From Hyphomicrobiales bacterium (GTDB lineage Bacteria > Pseudomonadota > Alphaproteobacteria > Rhizobiales > Xanthobacteraceae): a stretch of 25,666 nt of DNA. Below are positions 8,455 to 16,134 of this stretch, piece after piece. The stretch covers positions 1 to 25,666 of the forward strand of contig JACQDO010000163.1 in NCBI GenBank assembly GCA_016201085.1. The letters run 5' to 3'. A program made the position numbers and the translations under genes. Within the stretch, counting starts at the first letter, position 1, and every line of letters starts with the position of its first letter. Below the pieces are notes generated by a model. It ran no database searches, had not been told where the DNA came from, and was given only the letters and a program-made list of their open reading frames with translations.

Positions 8455-9018
8455 TCAGGACTTCTTCTCCACGCTGTATTTATTGATCAGCGGCATTTGC
8501 AGCACGCCGAACACCAGCGTCAGCGGCACCGCGCCGAACAGCTTGCAGCTCACCCAGAAATCGGTCGATGCGTTGCGCCAGACGATTTCGTTCAGCACCG
8601 CCATGGCGAAAAAGAACAGCGACCAGCGCAGCGTGAGCTTGCGCCAGCCTTCCTCGCTCAACTGGAACATCTGTTCGAACAGGATGCCGAGCAGCGCCTT
8701 GCCGAACAGCAGTCCCACCGCCAGCGTGCCGCCGAACAGAGTGTAGATGATGGTCGGCTTGAGCTTGATGAAAGTTTCGTCGTGCAGGATCAGCGTCAGT
8801 CCGCCGAATACCAGCACGATCGCGGCGGTGACCAGCGGCATCATCGCGATAGGCCGCGTCAGCGCGTAGGACACGGCCAGCGCGATCAACACCGCCAGCA
8901 TGAACGAGCCGGTGGCCGCGAAGATGCCAAACTTGGCGTTGGCGGCGAAGAACAGCACCAGCGGCCCGACATCGAGCGCGAGCTTGAGGAGGGGATTGAG
9001 CTGATTCTTTTCGGTCAT
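8455..9018 (-). CDS. yciB: Septation protein A / inner-membrane protein YciB
   Basis: A 187-residue polytopic inner-membrane protein of the YciB/IspZ family, implicated in septation and envelope synthesis. About five hydrophobic segments are present, with the conserved [17 protein letters not shown] region near the N-terminus, [11 protein letters not shown] in the middle, and [25 protein letters not shown] towards the C-terminus. Length is standard. In related genomes it often neighbours ftsY; here a plus-strand metallo-hydrolase gene separates the two. Confidence 0.93.
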   Translation of the reverse strand: MTEKNQLNPLLKLALDVGPLVLFFAANAKFGIFAATGSFMLAVLIALAVSYALTRPIAMMPLVTAAIVLVFGGLTLILHDETFIKLKPTIIYTLFGGTLAVGLLFGKALLGILFEQMFQLSEEGWRKLTLRWSLFFFAMAVLNEIVWRNASTDFWVSCKLFGAVPLTLVFGVLQMPLINKYSVEKKS

Positions 9019-9127
9019 AGGCGGCTTCTAGCGTGCGGATGCCGATTTGTCATGCATTCCCGGTTGTTCGCGGGCGAGCCAGGATGCTAGCCTTGGACAA
9101 ATATAAAATCGTCGGGGAGGCGAATTC

Positions 9128-10075
9128 ATGTTCCGGGGCGTCGTCGTCGTTTGTGCGCTGTTTTTGTCGGCCGTGCAGGCTTATGCCGAGAGCGACTTCA
9201 AAGTAACTTTATTGGGCACCGCCACGCCGGCACCGCGTCCGAACCGTTTCGGTCCCAGCACGCTGGTCGAGGTCGGCGGGCAGGTGCTGCTGTTCGACGC
9301 CGGGCGTGGCGTGCCGATCCGCATGGGGCAGATCAAGGTGCCGGTCGGCAAGATCGACGTCCTGTTCATCACGCATTACCACTCCGATCATGTTGCCGGC
9401 ATTCCCGATGTCTGGCTGACCGGCTGGCTCGGACCGGTGTTCGGCCGCCGCAAGACGCCGTTTCACGTCATCGGCCCGACCGGCGCGAAGAACCTGATGA
9501 CCAATCTGGAAAAGGCTTACGCGCTCGATATCGGCATCCGTGAGGTAGACGAGAAGCTGCCGCCGCAGGGTATTGCGATCAACGTCGAAGAATTCGACAA
9601 GGACGGCACGGTCTATGAGAAGAATGGGGTGAAAGTGATTGCTTTCGAAGTCGATCATGGCGCGGCGATCAAACCGGCCTATGGCTACCGTATCGAATAT
9701 AAAGGCCATGCCGCGCTGATCTCCGGCGACACGCGCTATAATCAGAACGTCATCAAATACGGCACCGGCGTCGACCTGCTGATCCACGAGACGGCGATCG
9801 CGCGGCCCGAGTTGATGTCAAACCTGTTCGCGCAGGCGATCATCGCGCACCATACCAGCCCGCATGACGTCGGCCGCGTGTTCGCGCAGGCCAAGCCTAA
9901 GCTTGGCGCCTATACGCACATGTCGTTTCTCAGCAGCGAGAAAGTGCCGGAACCGACGTTGGACGATCTCGTCGCGCAGACGCGCGAGACCTATAACGGA
10001 CCGCTGGAAGTCGGCGAGGATTTGATGTCGTTCGAAATAGGCAACACGGTGACCGTGCATCGCTGGAAACAGTGA
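9128..10075 (+). CDS. Exported metallo-beta-lactamase-fold hydrolase, RNase Z-like subfamily
   Basis: A 315-residue protein. Residues 1-20 form a signal peptide ending VQAYA, so it is predicted to be periplasmic. The mature part starts with the TLLGTATPAP strand typical of RNase Z/arylsulfatase-like members. Its metal-binding motif is HYHSDH at 83-88 (H83, H85, D87, H88), followed by LISGDTRY, LLIHETA and a C-terminal AYTHMS supplying further expected ligands. All metal residues appear intact. The signal peptide argues against a tRNA-processing role; the substrate is unknown. A GGGGAGG ribosome binding site lies 9 bases before ATG 9128. It ends 6 bases from the convergent ftsY stop. Confidence 0.85.
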   Translation: MFRGVVVVCALFLSAVQAYAESDFKVTLLGTATPAPRPNRFGPSTLVEVGGQVLLFDAGRGVPIRMGQIKVPVGKIDVLFITHYHSDHVAGIPDVWLTGWLGPVFGRRKTPFHVIGPTGAKNLMTNLEKAYALDIGIREVDEKLPPQGIAINVEEFDKDGTVYEKNGVKVIAFEVDHGAAIKPAYGYRIEYKGHAALISGDTRYNQNVIKYGTGVDLLIHETAIARPELMSNLFAQAIIAHHTSPHDVGRVFAQAKPKLGAYTHMSFLSSEKVPEPTLDDLVAQTRETYNGPLEVGEDLMSFEIGNTVTVHRWKQ

Positions 10076-10081
10076 GCGGAG

Positions 10082-11011
10082 TCAGTCCAGCCCAACGATG
10101 GCGCGGGCGAAATCGCGCGCGGTGAACGGCGCCAAGTCCTCGACGCCCTCGCCGACGCCGATGAAATGCACCGGCAGGCCGAAGCGGGCGGCGATCGCCA
10201 CCAGGATGCCGCCACGCGCGGTGCCATCGAGCTTGGTCATGACCAGCCCGGTGACGCCCGCGACCTTCTGGAAAATCTCGACCTGACTGAGCGCGTTCTG
10301 CCCGACGGTGGCATCGAGCACGAGCAGCACCGCGTGCGGCGCGCTTGGCTCGACCTTGCGCATGACGCGCACCATCTTTTCCAGCTCGCTCATCAGCTCG
10401 GCGCGGTTTTGCAGGCGGCCAGCGGTGTCGACCAGCACCACGTCGACGCCTTCCGCCTTGGCGGCGGCGAGCGCGTCGAACGTGAGGCCCGCGGCGTCGG
10501 CGCCCGGCGTGCTGGCCTTGATGGAAGCGTTGGTGCGAGTCGCCCAGATCTTGAGTTGGTCGATGGCGGCGGCGCGGAAGGTGTCGCCGGCCACCAGCAT
10601 CACGTTCTTGCCCTCGCCACGGAATTTGGCGGCGAGCTTGCCGATGGTGGTGGTCTTGCCGGAGCCATTGACGCCGGCGACCAGAATGACGAAGGGCTTC
10701 GCCGTCAGCTCGAGCGGCTTGGCGACGGCGCCGAGCACCTTCTCGATTTCGCCGGCCAGCACCGCCTTCACCTCGTCCGGCGCGATCGCCTTGTCGAAGC
10801 GGCCCTCGCTCAGCACCGCGGCGATGCGGCCGGCAAAGTCGGGTCCCAGATCGGCGCGGATCAGCTCGTGTTCCAGCTCTTCGACCGCGGCAGCGTCGAG
10901 CTTGCGCTTCGACACCAGGTCGGCGATGGCCGTGCCAAGCGAGGACGAGGTGCGCTTGAGCCCGCCGCTCAAGCGTTTCCACCAGCTCTGGCCTTGCGTG
11001 CTGTCGTTCAT
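10082..11011 (-). CDS. ftsY: Signal recognition particle receptor FtsY
   Basis: A 309-residue SRP-receptor GTPase that docks Ffh-bound ribosomes at the membrane. The N-terminal helical bundle covers about residues 20-95. The G domain has G1 GVNGSGKT at 113-120, the DTFRAAAIDQL insertion motif at 143-153, DTAGR at 195-199 and TKLDG at 259-263, with the C-terminal GVGEGVEDLAPF closing motif. The acidic A domain found in Escherichia coli FtsY is essentially absent, as is common in Alphaproteobacteria. In many relatives ftsY directly follows mtaB; here two other genes intervene. It is divergent from the pseudouridine synthase gene, with 26 bases between starts. Confidence 0.97.
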   Translation of the reverse strand: MNDSTQGQSWWKRLSGGLKRTSSSLGTAIADLVSKRKLDAAAVEELEHELIRADLGPDFAGRIAAVLSEGRFDKAIAPDEVKAVLAGEIEKVLGAVAKPLELTAKPFVILVAGVNGSGKTTTIGKLAAKFRGEGKNVMLVAGDTFRAAAIDQLKIWATRTNASIKASTPGADAAGLTFDALAAAKAEGVDVVLVDTAGRLQNRAELMSELEKMVRVMRKVEPSAPHAVLLVLDATVGQNALSQVEIFQKVAGVTGLVMTKLDGTARGGILVAIAARFGLPVHFIGVGEGVEDLAPFTARDFARAIVGLD

Positions 11012-11037
11012 GCCGCGCCCGTGATAGCCGTTTCGTC

Positions 11038-11727
11038 ATGACACCGGAAGAGATACTCGCCCACCTGCTCTACCGTGACGGGCTGATGCTGGTGATCGAC
11101 AAGCCGGCCGGCGTCGCGGTGCATCGCGGGCCGAAGGGCGGGTCGAGCCTGGAGGACGACTTCGACGCGCTGCGCTTCGGCCTGCCGCGCGCGCCCGCGC
11201 TGGCGCATCGGCTCGACAAGGACACCTCCGGCTGCCTGGTGCTCGGCCGCCATCGCAAGGCGCTGGCGCTGCTCGGCAAGCTGTTCAAGCAGGGCAAGGT
11301 CGGCAAGACCTATTGGGCGGTGGTGGAAGGCACGCCGGACGCCGACGAGGGCCGCATCGATATTCCGCTCGGCAAGCTCGACGAGACGCGCGGCTGGTGG
11401 ATGAAGCCCGACCCGCACGGCCAGCCGGCGGCGACCACCTGGAAGGTGATGGGGCGCGGGTCGGGCCATAGCTGGCTGGCGCTCGAGCCGCTGACCGGCC
11501 GTACGCATCAGCTGCGCGTGCATTGCGCCGAGATGGGCTGGCCCATCGTCGGCGACAACATCTATGGCAGCGCACCGCGTCAGGGCGGTCCCACACTGCA
11601 TCTGCATTCGCGCCAGGTGGTGGTGCCTATCTTCAAGAACAAGCCGCCGGTCAAGATCACAGCGCCGGTGCCGGCGCATATGCGCGAGCTGTTGGGCAAG
11701 TGTGGATGGCCGGGTGAAGCTCAGTAA
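11038..11727 (+). CDS. RluA-family pseudouridine synthase, single catalytic domain
   Basis: A 229-residue RNA pseudouridine synthase. The catalytic motif HRLDKDTSG (about residues 57-65) contains the invariant Asp, and LEPLTGRTHQLRVHCAEMGWPIVGD is the second conserved block. The initial LLYRDGLMLVIDKPAGVAVH segment is typical. There is no N-terminal S4 domain, so it resembles the short RluA/TruC-like members that modify rRNA or tRNA; the target uridine cannot be assigned. Its start faces the ftsY start across 26 bases, and its stop overlaps the convergent PPOX gene by 7 bases, so it looks inserted into the mtaB-ftsY neighbourhood. Confidence 0.88.
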   Translation: MTPEEILAHLLYRDGLMLVIDKPAGVAVHRGPKGGSSLEDDFDALRFGLPRAPALAHRLDKDTSGCLVLGRHRKALALLGKLFKQGKVGKTYWAVVEGTPDADEGRIDIPLGKLDETRGWWMKPDPHGQPAATTWKVMGRGSGHSWLALEPLTGRTHQLRVHCAEMGWPIVGDNIYGSAPRQGGPTLHLHSRQVVVPIFKNKPPVKITAPVPAHMRELLGKCGWPGEAQ

Positions 11728-12344
11728 AGCTGCGCCTTGATGCGCTCGGGCGCCGCCTTGTCGTAGTCGGCGCCGCCGAGGCGGCCCTGGCTGAGCTCGG
11801 CGATGATGGTGCCGGTCGAGGGCAGGCAGGCGCGGTCGATCTTGGTCTTCTCGTCCCACAGCTTGGAGCGCACGATCGCCTTCGAGCAGTGGAAGTAGAT
11901 GCTGTCGATGTGCACGATCAGCACGCAGCGCGGCAGCTTGCCGTTGACCGCGAAGCTCTGCATCAGCTCCGGATCGATGGAGATTGCGGCGCGGCCGTTG
12001 ACGCGCAGCGTCTCGCCGACGCCGGGTATGAGAAACAGCAGCGCGATACGCGGATCGCGCATGATGTTGCGGAAGCCGTCGATGCGGTTGTTGCCCGGCC
12101 GGTCGGGAACCGCCAGCGTCTTGTCGTCGAGGACGCGCACGAAGCCGGCCGCATCGCCCTTGGGCGAGCAGTCGAGCCCTTCCGGGCCCGAGGTCGCCAC
12201 CGCCACGAACGGCGCCGCCTCGATCAGCTTGCGATAGCCGCCGTTGATGTGGTCGATTTCCTTGACCACCGCGGCTGGCATTTTCTCGCCGTAGAGCGCC
12301 TGCAACTGCTCCATGGTGGTGATCAGATGCTCCTTGGCGATCAT
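11721..12344 (-). CDS. PPOX-type FMN-binding flavoprotein (MSMEG_1061-like)
   Basis: A 207-residue protein with the split beta-barrel of pyridoxamine 5'-phosphate oxidase-like FMN proteins. It resembles the MSMEG_1061-type family: a helical N-terminus, then FVAVATSGPEGLDCSPKGDAAGFV, LAVPDRPGNNRIDGFRNIMRDPRIALLFLIPG and the late HCSKAIVRSKLWDE block. The true reaction is unknown; members are proposed oxidoreductases acting on small molecules, and PdxH activity should not be assumed. ATG 12344 is chosen because GGGGAGGACG lies just upstream; longer in-frame extensions run into mtaB. It is 19 bases downstream of mtaB on the same strand, so probably in the dapF-mtaB transcription unit. Confidence 0.85.
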   Translation of the reverse strand: MIAKEHLITTMEQLQALYGEKMPAAVVKEIDHINGGYRKLIEAAPFVAVATSGPEGLDCSPKGDAAGFVRVLDDKTLAVPDRPGNNRIDGFRNIMRDPRIALLFLIPGVGETLRVNGRAAISIDPELMQSFAVNGKLPRCVLIVHIDSIYFHCSKAIVRSKLWDEKTKIDRACLPSTGTIIAELSQGRLGGADYDKAAPERIKAQLY

Positions 12345-12363
12345 TGCGTCCTCCCCGAATTTT

Positions 12364-13330
12364 CTATGCCGCCAGCAATTGCCGTCCGTCGTGTGCGGCC
12401 ATCGTGAGGTCGAGAATGCGGCCGGGCTCGATGGGCGAGGCAAGCCGCACGGGCATGAACTGTTCGGTATGACCCACGCCGCCGCGCTCGGTCAGCACCG
12501 CGCGGCGCGCACCGATTTCGCGGTCGAGATGGCGCGCAAGCGCTGCCTCGCCTTTCTCGCGCAGACGTTGCGCGCGCTCTTTGACGATGACGCGATCGAG
12601 CTGCGGCATGCGCGCCGCCGGCGTGCCAGGCCGCGCCGAGAACGGAAATACGTGCAGCTGCGTGAGCGCACATTCGTCGACGAGGTCAAGCGAGCGCGCA
12701 AACATATCTTCGGTTTCGGTCGGAAAGCCGGCGATGAAATCGGCGCCGAAGGCGACATCGGGCCGCAAGCGGCGAACCTGCGCGCAGAAGGTGATGGCGG
12801 AGGCCGCGGTGTGGCGCCGCTTCATGCGCTTGAGGATCAGGTCGTCGCCATGTTGCAGCGACAGATGCAGATGCGGCATCAGCCGCGGCTCATTGGCCAG
12901 CGCGTCGAGCAGATCGCGGTCGGCTTCCACCGAATCGATCGAGGAGAGGCGCAGCCGCGCCAGCGCCGGAATTTCCTTGAGCAAGTGCTTTACCAGCGCG
13001 CCTAGCCGCAGATCGCCGCTCGCGTAGCCGGTGATGTCGACGCCGGTGAGCACGATCTCGCGATAGCCACGCGCGACCAGACGCCGTGCCTGCGCGATCA
13101 CATCATCGGCCGGCAGCGAGCGCGAATTGCCGCGCCCGAACGGAATGACGCAGAAGGTGCAGCGATGGTCGCAGCCGTTTCTGCCGCGCCTGGCGCACCG
13201 CTTCGCCGGTCACGTTGCATGTGTTGACTATCACGGCGTCGGCGAGGCCGGCCTTGGCAGCCTCGCGCCGGATCACCTCCGATTCGGTGGTGTTGAGCCG
13301 GCAGCCGAAGGTGACGATGTCGACGCTCAT
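12364..13330 (-). pseudogene. mtaB: tRNA methylthiotransferase MtaB, internal deletion with frameshift
   Basis: MtaB is a radical-SAM enzyme that adds a methylthio group to N6-threonylcarbamoyladenosine 37 in tRNA. ATG 13330 gives a good MtaB N-terminus ([20 protein letters not shown], including the first cluster cysteines) up to residue 50, GEAVRQARQ, then turns to nonsense and stops. In another frame, from about 13179, the protein resumes at NGCDHRCTFCVIPFGRGNSRS (radical-SAM CxxxCxxC) and continues normally to the stop at 12364. From family knowledge roughly 90 residues that normally lie between these points, including the third N-terminal cluster cysteine, are absent. The joined length is 967 bases, not a multiple of three. 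The start overlaps the dapF stop as ATGA. As written it cannot make functional MtaB; assembly error is a serious alternative. Confidence 0.8.
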
Positions 13331-14199
13331 GGCACCGCCACCTTGAACAGCGCCGGATCGAACCTGCCGGTAAATTCGAACTCGACGGGCCCGGTCATCA
13401 GCACATGATCGTCGCGCTCGCGCCAATCGATGGTCAATTCGCCGCCCGGCAGCGTCACCTTCACCTTGCGCTCAGTGCGCTTGAGTCGCGCGGCAGCGAC
13501 CGCGGCGGCGCAGGCCGCCGAGCCGCAGGCCTTGGTGAGGCCGGCGCCGCGTTCCCAGGTGCGGATGACGATGTGCTCGCGCGAGACGATATGCGCGAGC
13601 GTGATGTTGGCGCGCTCGGGAAAAATCGGATGGTTCTCCAGCAACGGCCCGAACTTGGCGAGATCGTACGCATTCACATCGTCGACCCAGAAAATGGCGT
13701 GCGGATTGCCCATGTTCACCACCGCCGGCGAATGCAGGACCGGCTTGTCGATCGGCCCGATCTGCAATTCGATGGCGCGGGTGTCGCGGAATTCCTCCGC
13801 CAGCGGGATCTCGTTCCACTTGAAGCGCGGCGGCCCCATGTCGACGGTGAACAAGCCGTCGGCGTCCTTCCAGCAGTTCAGAATGCCGGCGGTCGTTTCA
13901 AAAGTGAGCGCACTCTTGCCGGTCTCTTTCGCCATCAGATCGGCGACGCAACGCATGCCGTTGCCGCAGGCGCCGGCTTCCGAACCGTCATTGTTGTAAA
14001 TGCGTACAAAGGCATCGGTGCCCGGCGTGCGCGGCGGATAGAGCGCCATCAGTTGGTCGTAGGGTGCGCCTTGCGGCCGGGCGGCCGCGCGCGCCTCCTC
14101 GGGCTCGATCTTGCCCGCACGCGCACGCAGGTCGACCACGACGATCTCGTTGCCGATGCCGTTCATCTTCACGAATGACTGATTGGCGAGCGCGCCCAT
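13327..14199 (-). CDS. dapF: Diaminopimelate epimerase DapF
   Basis: A 290-residue cofactor-independent epimerase converting LL- to meso-diaminopimelate for lysine and peptidoglycan synthesis. Both catalytic cysteines are present: C78 in [11 protein letters not shown] and C225 in TKACGSAAC, and the N-terminal [15 protein letters not shown] strand is typical. Length is slightly above the E. coli enzyme but usual for the group. It heads the minus-strand unit dapF-mtaB-PPOX gene and overlaps the mtaB start by four bases. Confidence 0.96.
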   Translation of the reverse strand: MGALANQSFVKMNGIGNEIVVVDLRARAGKIEPEEARAAARPQGAPYDQLMALYPPRTPGTDAFVRIYNNDGSEAGACGNGMRCVADLMAKETGKSALTFETTAGILNCWKDADGLFTVDMGPPRFKWNEIPLAEEFRDTRAIELQIGPIDKPVLHSPAVVNMGNPHAIFWVDDVNAYDLAKFGPLLENHPIFPERANITLAHIVSREHIVIRTWERGAGLTKACGSAACAAAVAAARLKRTERKVKVTLPGGELTIDWRERDDHVLMTGPVEFEFTGRFDPALFKVAVP

Positions 14200-14325
14200 C
14201 GATTTGCCCGGGTTTCGCCCGGTTTATATGGCGAATAAAGCCAGGAAGGCTAGTAGCGCGTGATAGAATGCCCGCCGATGCTGCGAATCGCCGGGATCGC
14301 CGCGCCCTACCGACGGAGACACCTG

Positions 14326-14925
14326 ATGCCGTGCACACGCCTTGCGGTGTCGATTTTCGTGGCACTCGCCTGCACCGCGGGCCCAGCCGTGGCGCAACCC
14401 GCAATTCCCCCGGCCCAATCCCAGCCGGCATTACCGGCCTCGCCGTCGCCGCTGCAACCGGGCGACGTCTTTGGCGAACCGGTCGAAATGGCGCCGCGCA
14501 CCATCATCTTCATGACGGGGCACACCAACTGGGACGCCGCCTTCGATACGCTGGTCGACACCTTCAAGTCGCTCAACGAATACCTGGTCAAGCATGGCAT
14601 CAAGCCGAACGGTCCGGCCATGACGATCTACACCGAGACCGACGACACCGGCTTCCAGTTCAAGGCCGCGATGCCGATCGCGGCGGCGCCGACCGTTTTG
14701 CCCAAGGGCGATATCGCGGTTGGGCAAGCGCCGTCCGGCAAGGCGCTCAAATTCGTGCATCGCGGTTCTTATGACGCCATGGATTCGACCTACGAGGCGA
14801 TCACCAATTATCTCGAAGAAAAGGGACTGGATGCCAAGGAGCTGTTCATCGAGGAATATGCCAGCGACCCGGTGAAGTCCGATCCAAACAAGCTGGTGGT
14901 CAATGTGTTTGTGCCGGTGAAATGA
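14326..14925 (+). CDS. Exported GyrI-like small-molecule-binding domain protein
   Basis: A 199-residue protein. A signal peptide (about residues 1-23, ending GPAVA) is followed by a Pro/Ala/Gln-rich linker to about residue 45. A GyrI-like/AraC effector-binding domain then includes GKALKFVHRGSYDAMDSTYE, NYLEEKGLDA and IEEYASDP, ending VNVFVPVK. Such domains bind small hydrophobic ligands; export to the periplasm is unusual compared with the transcription-factor-linked members and suggests a ligand-binding or sequestration role, which is inference. ATG 14326 is supported by GGAG about 10 bases upstream and the signal peptide beginning there. The stop overlaps the next gene as ATGA. Confidence 0.82.
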   Translation: MPCTRLAVSIFVALACTAGPAVAQPAIPPAQSQPALPASPSPLQPGDVFGEPVEMAPRTIIFMTGHTNWDAAFDTLVDTFKSLNEYLVKHGIKPNGPAMTIYTETDDTGFQFKAAMPIAAAPTVLPKGDIAVGQAPSGKALKFVHRGSYDAMDSTYEAITNYLEEKGLDAKELFIEEYASDPVKSDPNKLVVNVFVPVK

Positions 14926-15611
14926 TCATGACGATGTCGCGCAGCCTGCTGTCCGCTCTCGTTCTTGCTTTCGCTCTTGCATTGCCGGCGCAGGCCGCCG
15001 AGCGGCTGGTGACGGTCACCGGCGAGGCCACGGTCTCGGTCGCGCCCGACATGGCCGTGATCCGCATCGGCGTGGCCAGCCAAGGCAAGACCGCGCGCGA
15101 AGCGAGCGACGCCAATGCCAGGCAGATGACCGCCGTGCTGGCGGCCATCAAGGGCGCCGGCATCGCCGAACGCGACGTGCAGACTTCGCGGCTGTCGCTG
15201 CAACCGCAATACGATTCCAACAGGAATGCCCCCGTCCGCCTGCTCGGCTTCCAGGCCAACAACCAGCTCACCGTCAATATCCGCGACATTGCGCAGCTGC
15301 CCGCCATTCTCGACCGCGCCATCGGCGCCGGCGCCAACGAGATGTCGGGCATCGAGTTCGTCGTGTCGGAGCAGTCCAAACTTCTTGTCCGGGCGCGCGG
15401 CGAGGCCCTCGCCGACGCCCATCGACAGGCCGAGCTCTATGCGCGCGCCGCCGGCGCCAAGGTCGGCCAGGTCGTGGCGATCGCGGAAGAGGGTTCCGCC
15501 CCACCATCCTTCCCGATGAAGGCCATGCGGGCGGGCGCGGCGGTTCCGGTCGCCCCCGGCGAGCAGACGCTGCGGGTGGTGGTAACGGTGAGTTACGAGC
15601 TGACGCCGTAG
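14922..15611 (+). CDS. SIMPL-domain (DUF541) exported protein
   Basis: A 229-residue periplasmic protein of the SIMPL/DUF541 family (related to BP26/OMP28 and E. coli YggE, linked to oxidative stress defence). A signal peptide covers about residues 1-26, ending in AQAAE. The core begins LVTVTGEATVSVAPDMAVIRIGV, with VQTSRLSLQPQYD, GFQANNQLTVNIRDIAQLPAILD and a C-terminal LRVVVTVSYELTP strand. It is translationally coupled to the GyrI-like gene by a 4-base ATGA overlap, so the two exported proteins are co-produced. Met codons at 14928 and 14934 are alternative starts. The gene ends 10 bases before an inverted palindrome doublet. Confidence 0.88.
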   Translation: MIMTMSRSLLSALVLAFALALPAQAAERLVTVTGEATVSVAPDMAVIRIGVASQGKTAREASDANARQMTAVLAAIKGAGIAERDVQTSRLSLQPQYDSNRNAPVRLLGFQANNQLTVNIRDIAQLPAILDRAIGAGANEMSGIEFVVSEQSKLLVRARGEALADAHRQAELYARAAGAKVGQVVAIAEEGSAPPSFPMKAMRAGAAVPVAPGEQTLRVVVTVSYELTP

Positions 15612-15621
15612 CCTTAATCGG

Positions 15622-15718
15622 CCTCATCCTGAGGAGCGCTCCAAAGGAGCGCGTCTCGAAGGATGGGGCCGCCCTCGTCCTTCGAGACGGGCGCTTCGCG
15701 CCCTCCTCGGGATGAGGG
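15622..15718. repeat. Head-to-head doublet of the CCTCATCC palindrome family (REPIN-like)
   Basis: Two palindromic units lie in opposite orientation. The left unit (15622-15668) reads CCTCATCC TGAGGAG, a GCGCTCC/GGAGCGC stem, TCTCGAA GGATGG. The right unit (15672-15718) reads CCTCGTCC TTCGAGA, a GGGCGC/GCGCCC stem, then TCCTC GGGATGAGG. Each unit is an imperfect hairpin with an asymmetric internal bulge (TGAGGAG opposite TCTCGAA), which gives it direction. The pair as a whole can also fold into one long hairpin. No gene lies between the units. Confidence 0.85.
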
Positions 15719-15733
15719 CGGAGATAGGTCGCC

Positions 15734-15762
15734 TTGACTTGGCCCTGGGTCGCCCCTAGGTT
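15734..15762 (+). promoter_or_regulatory. Candidate sigma-70-type promoter for ffh
   Basis: TTGACT at 15734-15739 and TAGGTT at 15757-15762 are separated by exactly 17 bases, fitting alphaproteobacterial housekeeping promoters. Transcription from here would give ffh a leader of about 370 bases containing the second repeat family. No other plus-strand gene uses it. Confidence 0.45.
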
Positions 15763-15885
15763 CCGCCCACTTCTCACGAAGAGACGTGAAATCCAGCTTT
15801 GCCGCCCGGCCCTAGAGAGGCCGGAGGCCCCCGCCCGACAGCGCAATGCGCCCTCGGGCGTTGAAGCGTTTGAGGCCCTTTCTTT

Positions 15886-16120
15886 ACCTCTCCCCTGTGG
15901 GGAGAGGTCGATCCGAAGGCGAAGCCTGAGGATCGGGTGAGGGGGTAACTGAAATCGAGAGGGCGTAACCCCTCACCCGCCCGCGCGGAGCCTGTCATCG
16001 GGCCGCGCTTCGCGCGGACCCGTTGGCGCGGTCGACCTCTCCCACCGAACTCGGGCTTGCCCGAGTTCGGCATTAAAAGGTGGTCGAAGTCGGAAACATC
16101 CGACTTCGACTGGGAGAGGT
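15886..16120. repeat. Long inverted doublet of a second palindromic family (CCTCTCCC...GGGAGAGG)
   Basis: The left unit runs from ACCTCTCCC through GGGGAGAGGTCGA to GGGTGAGGGGGT (15886-15946). The right unit is the same element in inverse orientation, starting ACCCCTCACCC at about 15968 and ending TGGGAGAGGT at 16120. It is longer because it carries two extra inner hairpins, one with arms CCGAACTCGGG/CCCGAGTTCGG and one with arms GTCGAAGTCGG/CCGACTTCGAC. It fills most of the gap before ffh and ends 14 bases before the ffh ATG. With the doublet at 15622-15718 and the candidate promoter, it accounts for nearly all of the 523-base gap 15612-16134; the remainder (about 15763-15885) shows nothing I can name. 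Confidence 0.75.
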
Positions 16121-16134
16121 GAAGGAAGAAGCGA

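Noticed and set aside
15622..16120. CRISPR array
   Set aside because: The repeats are paired inverted hairpins of different lengths, not regularly spaced direct repeats with unique spacers, and no cas genes are present.
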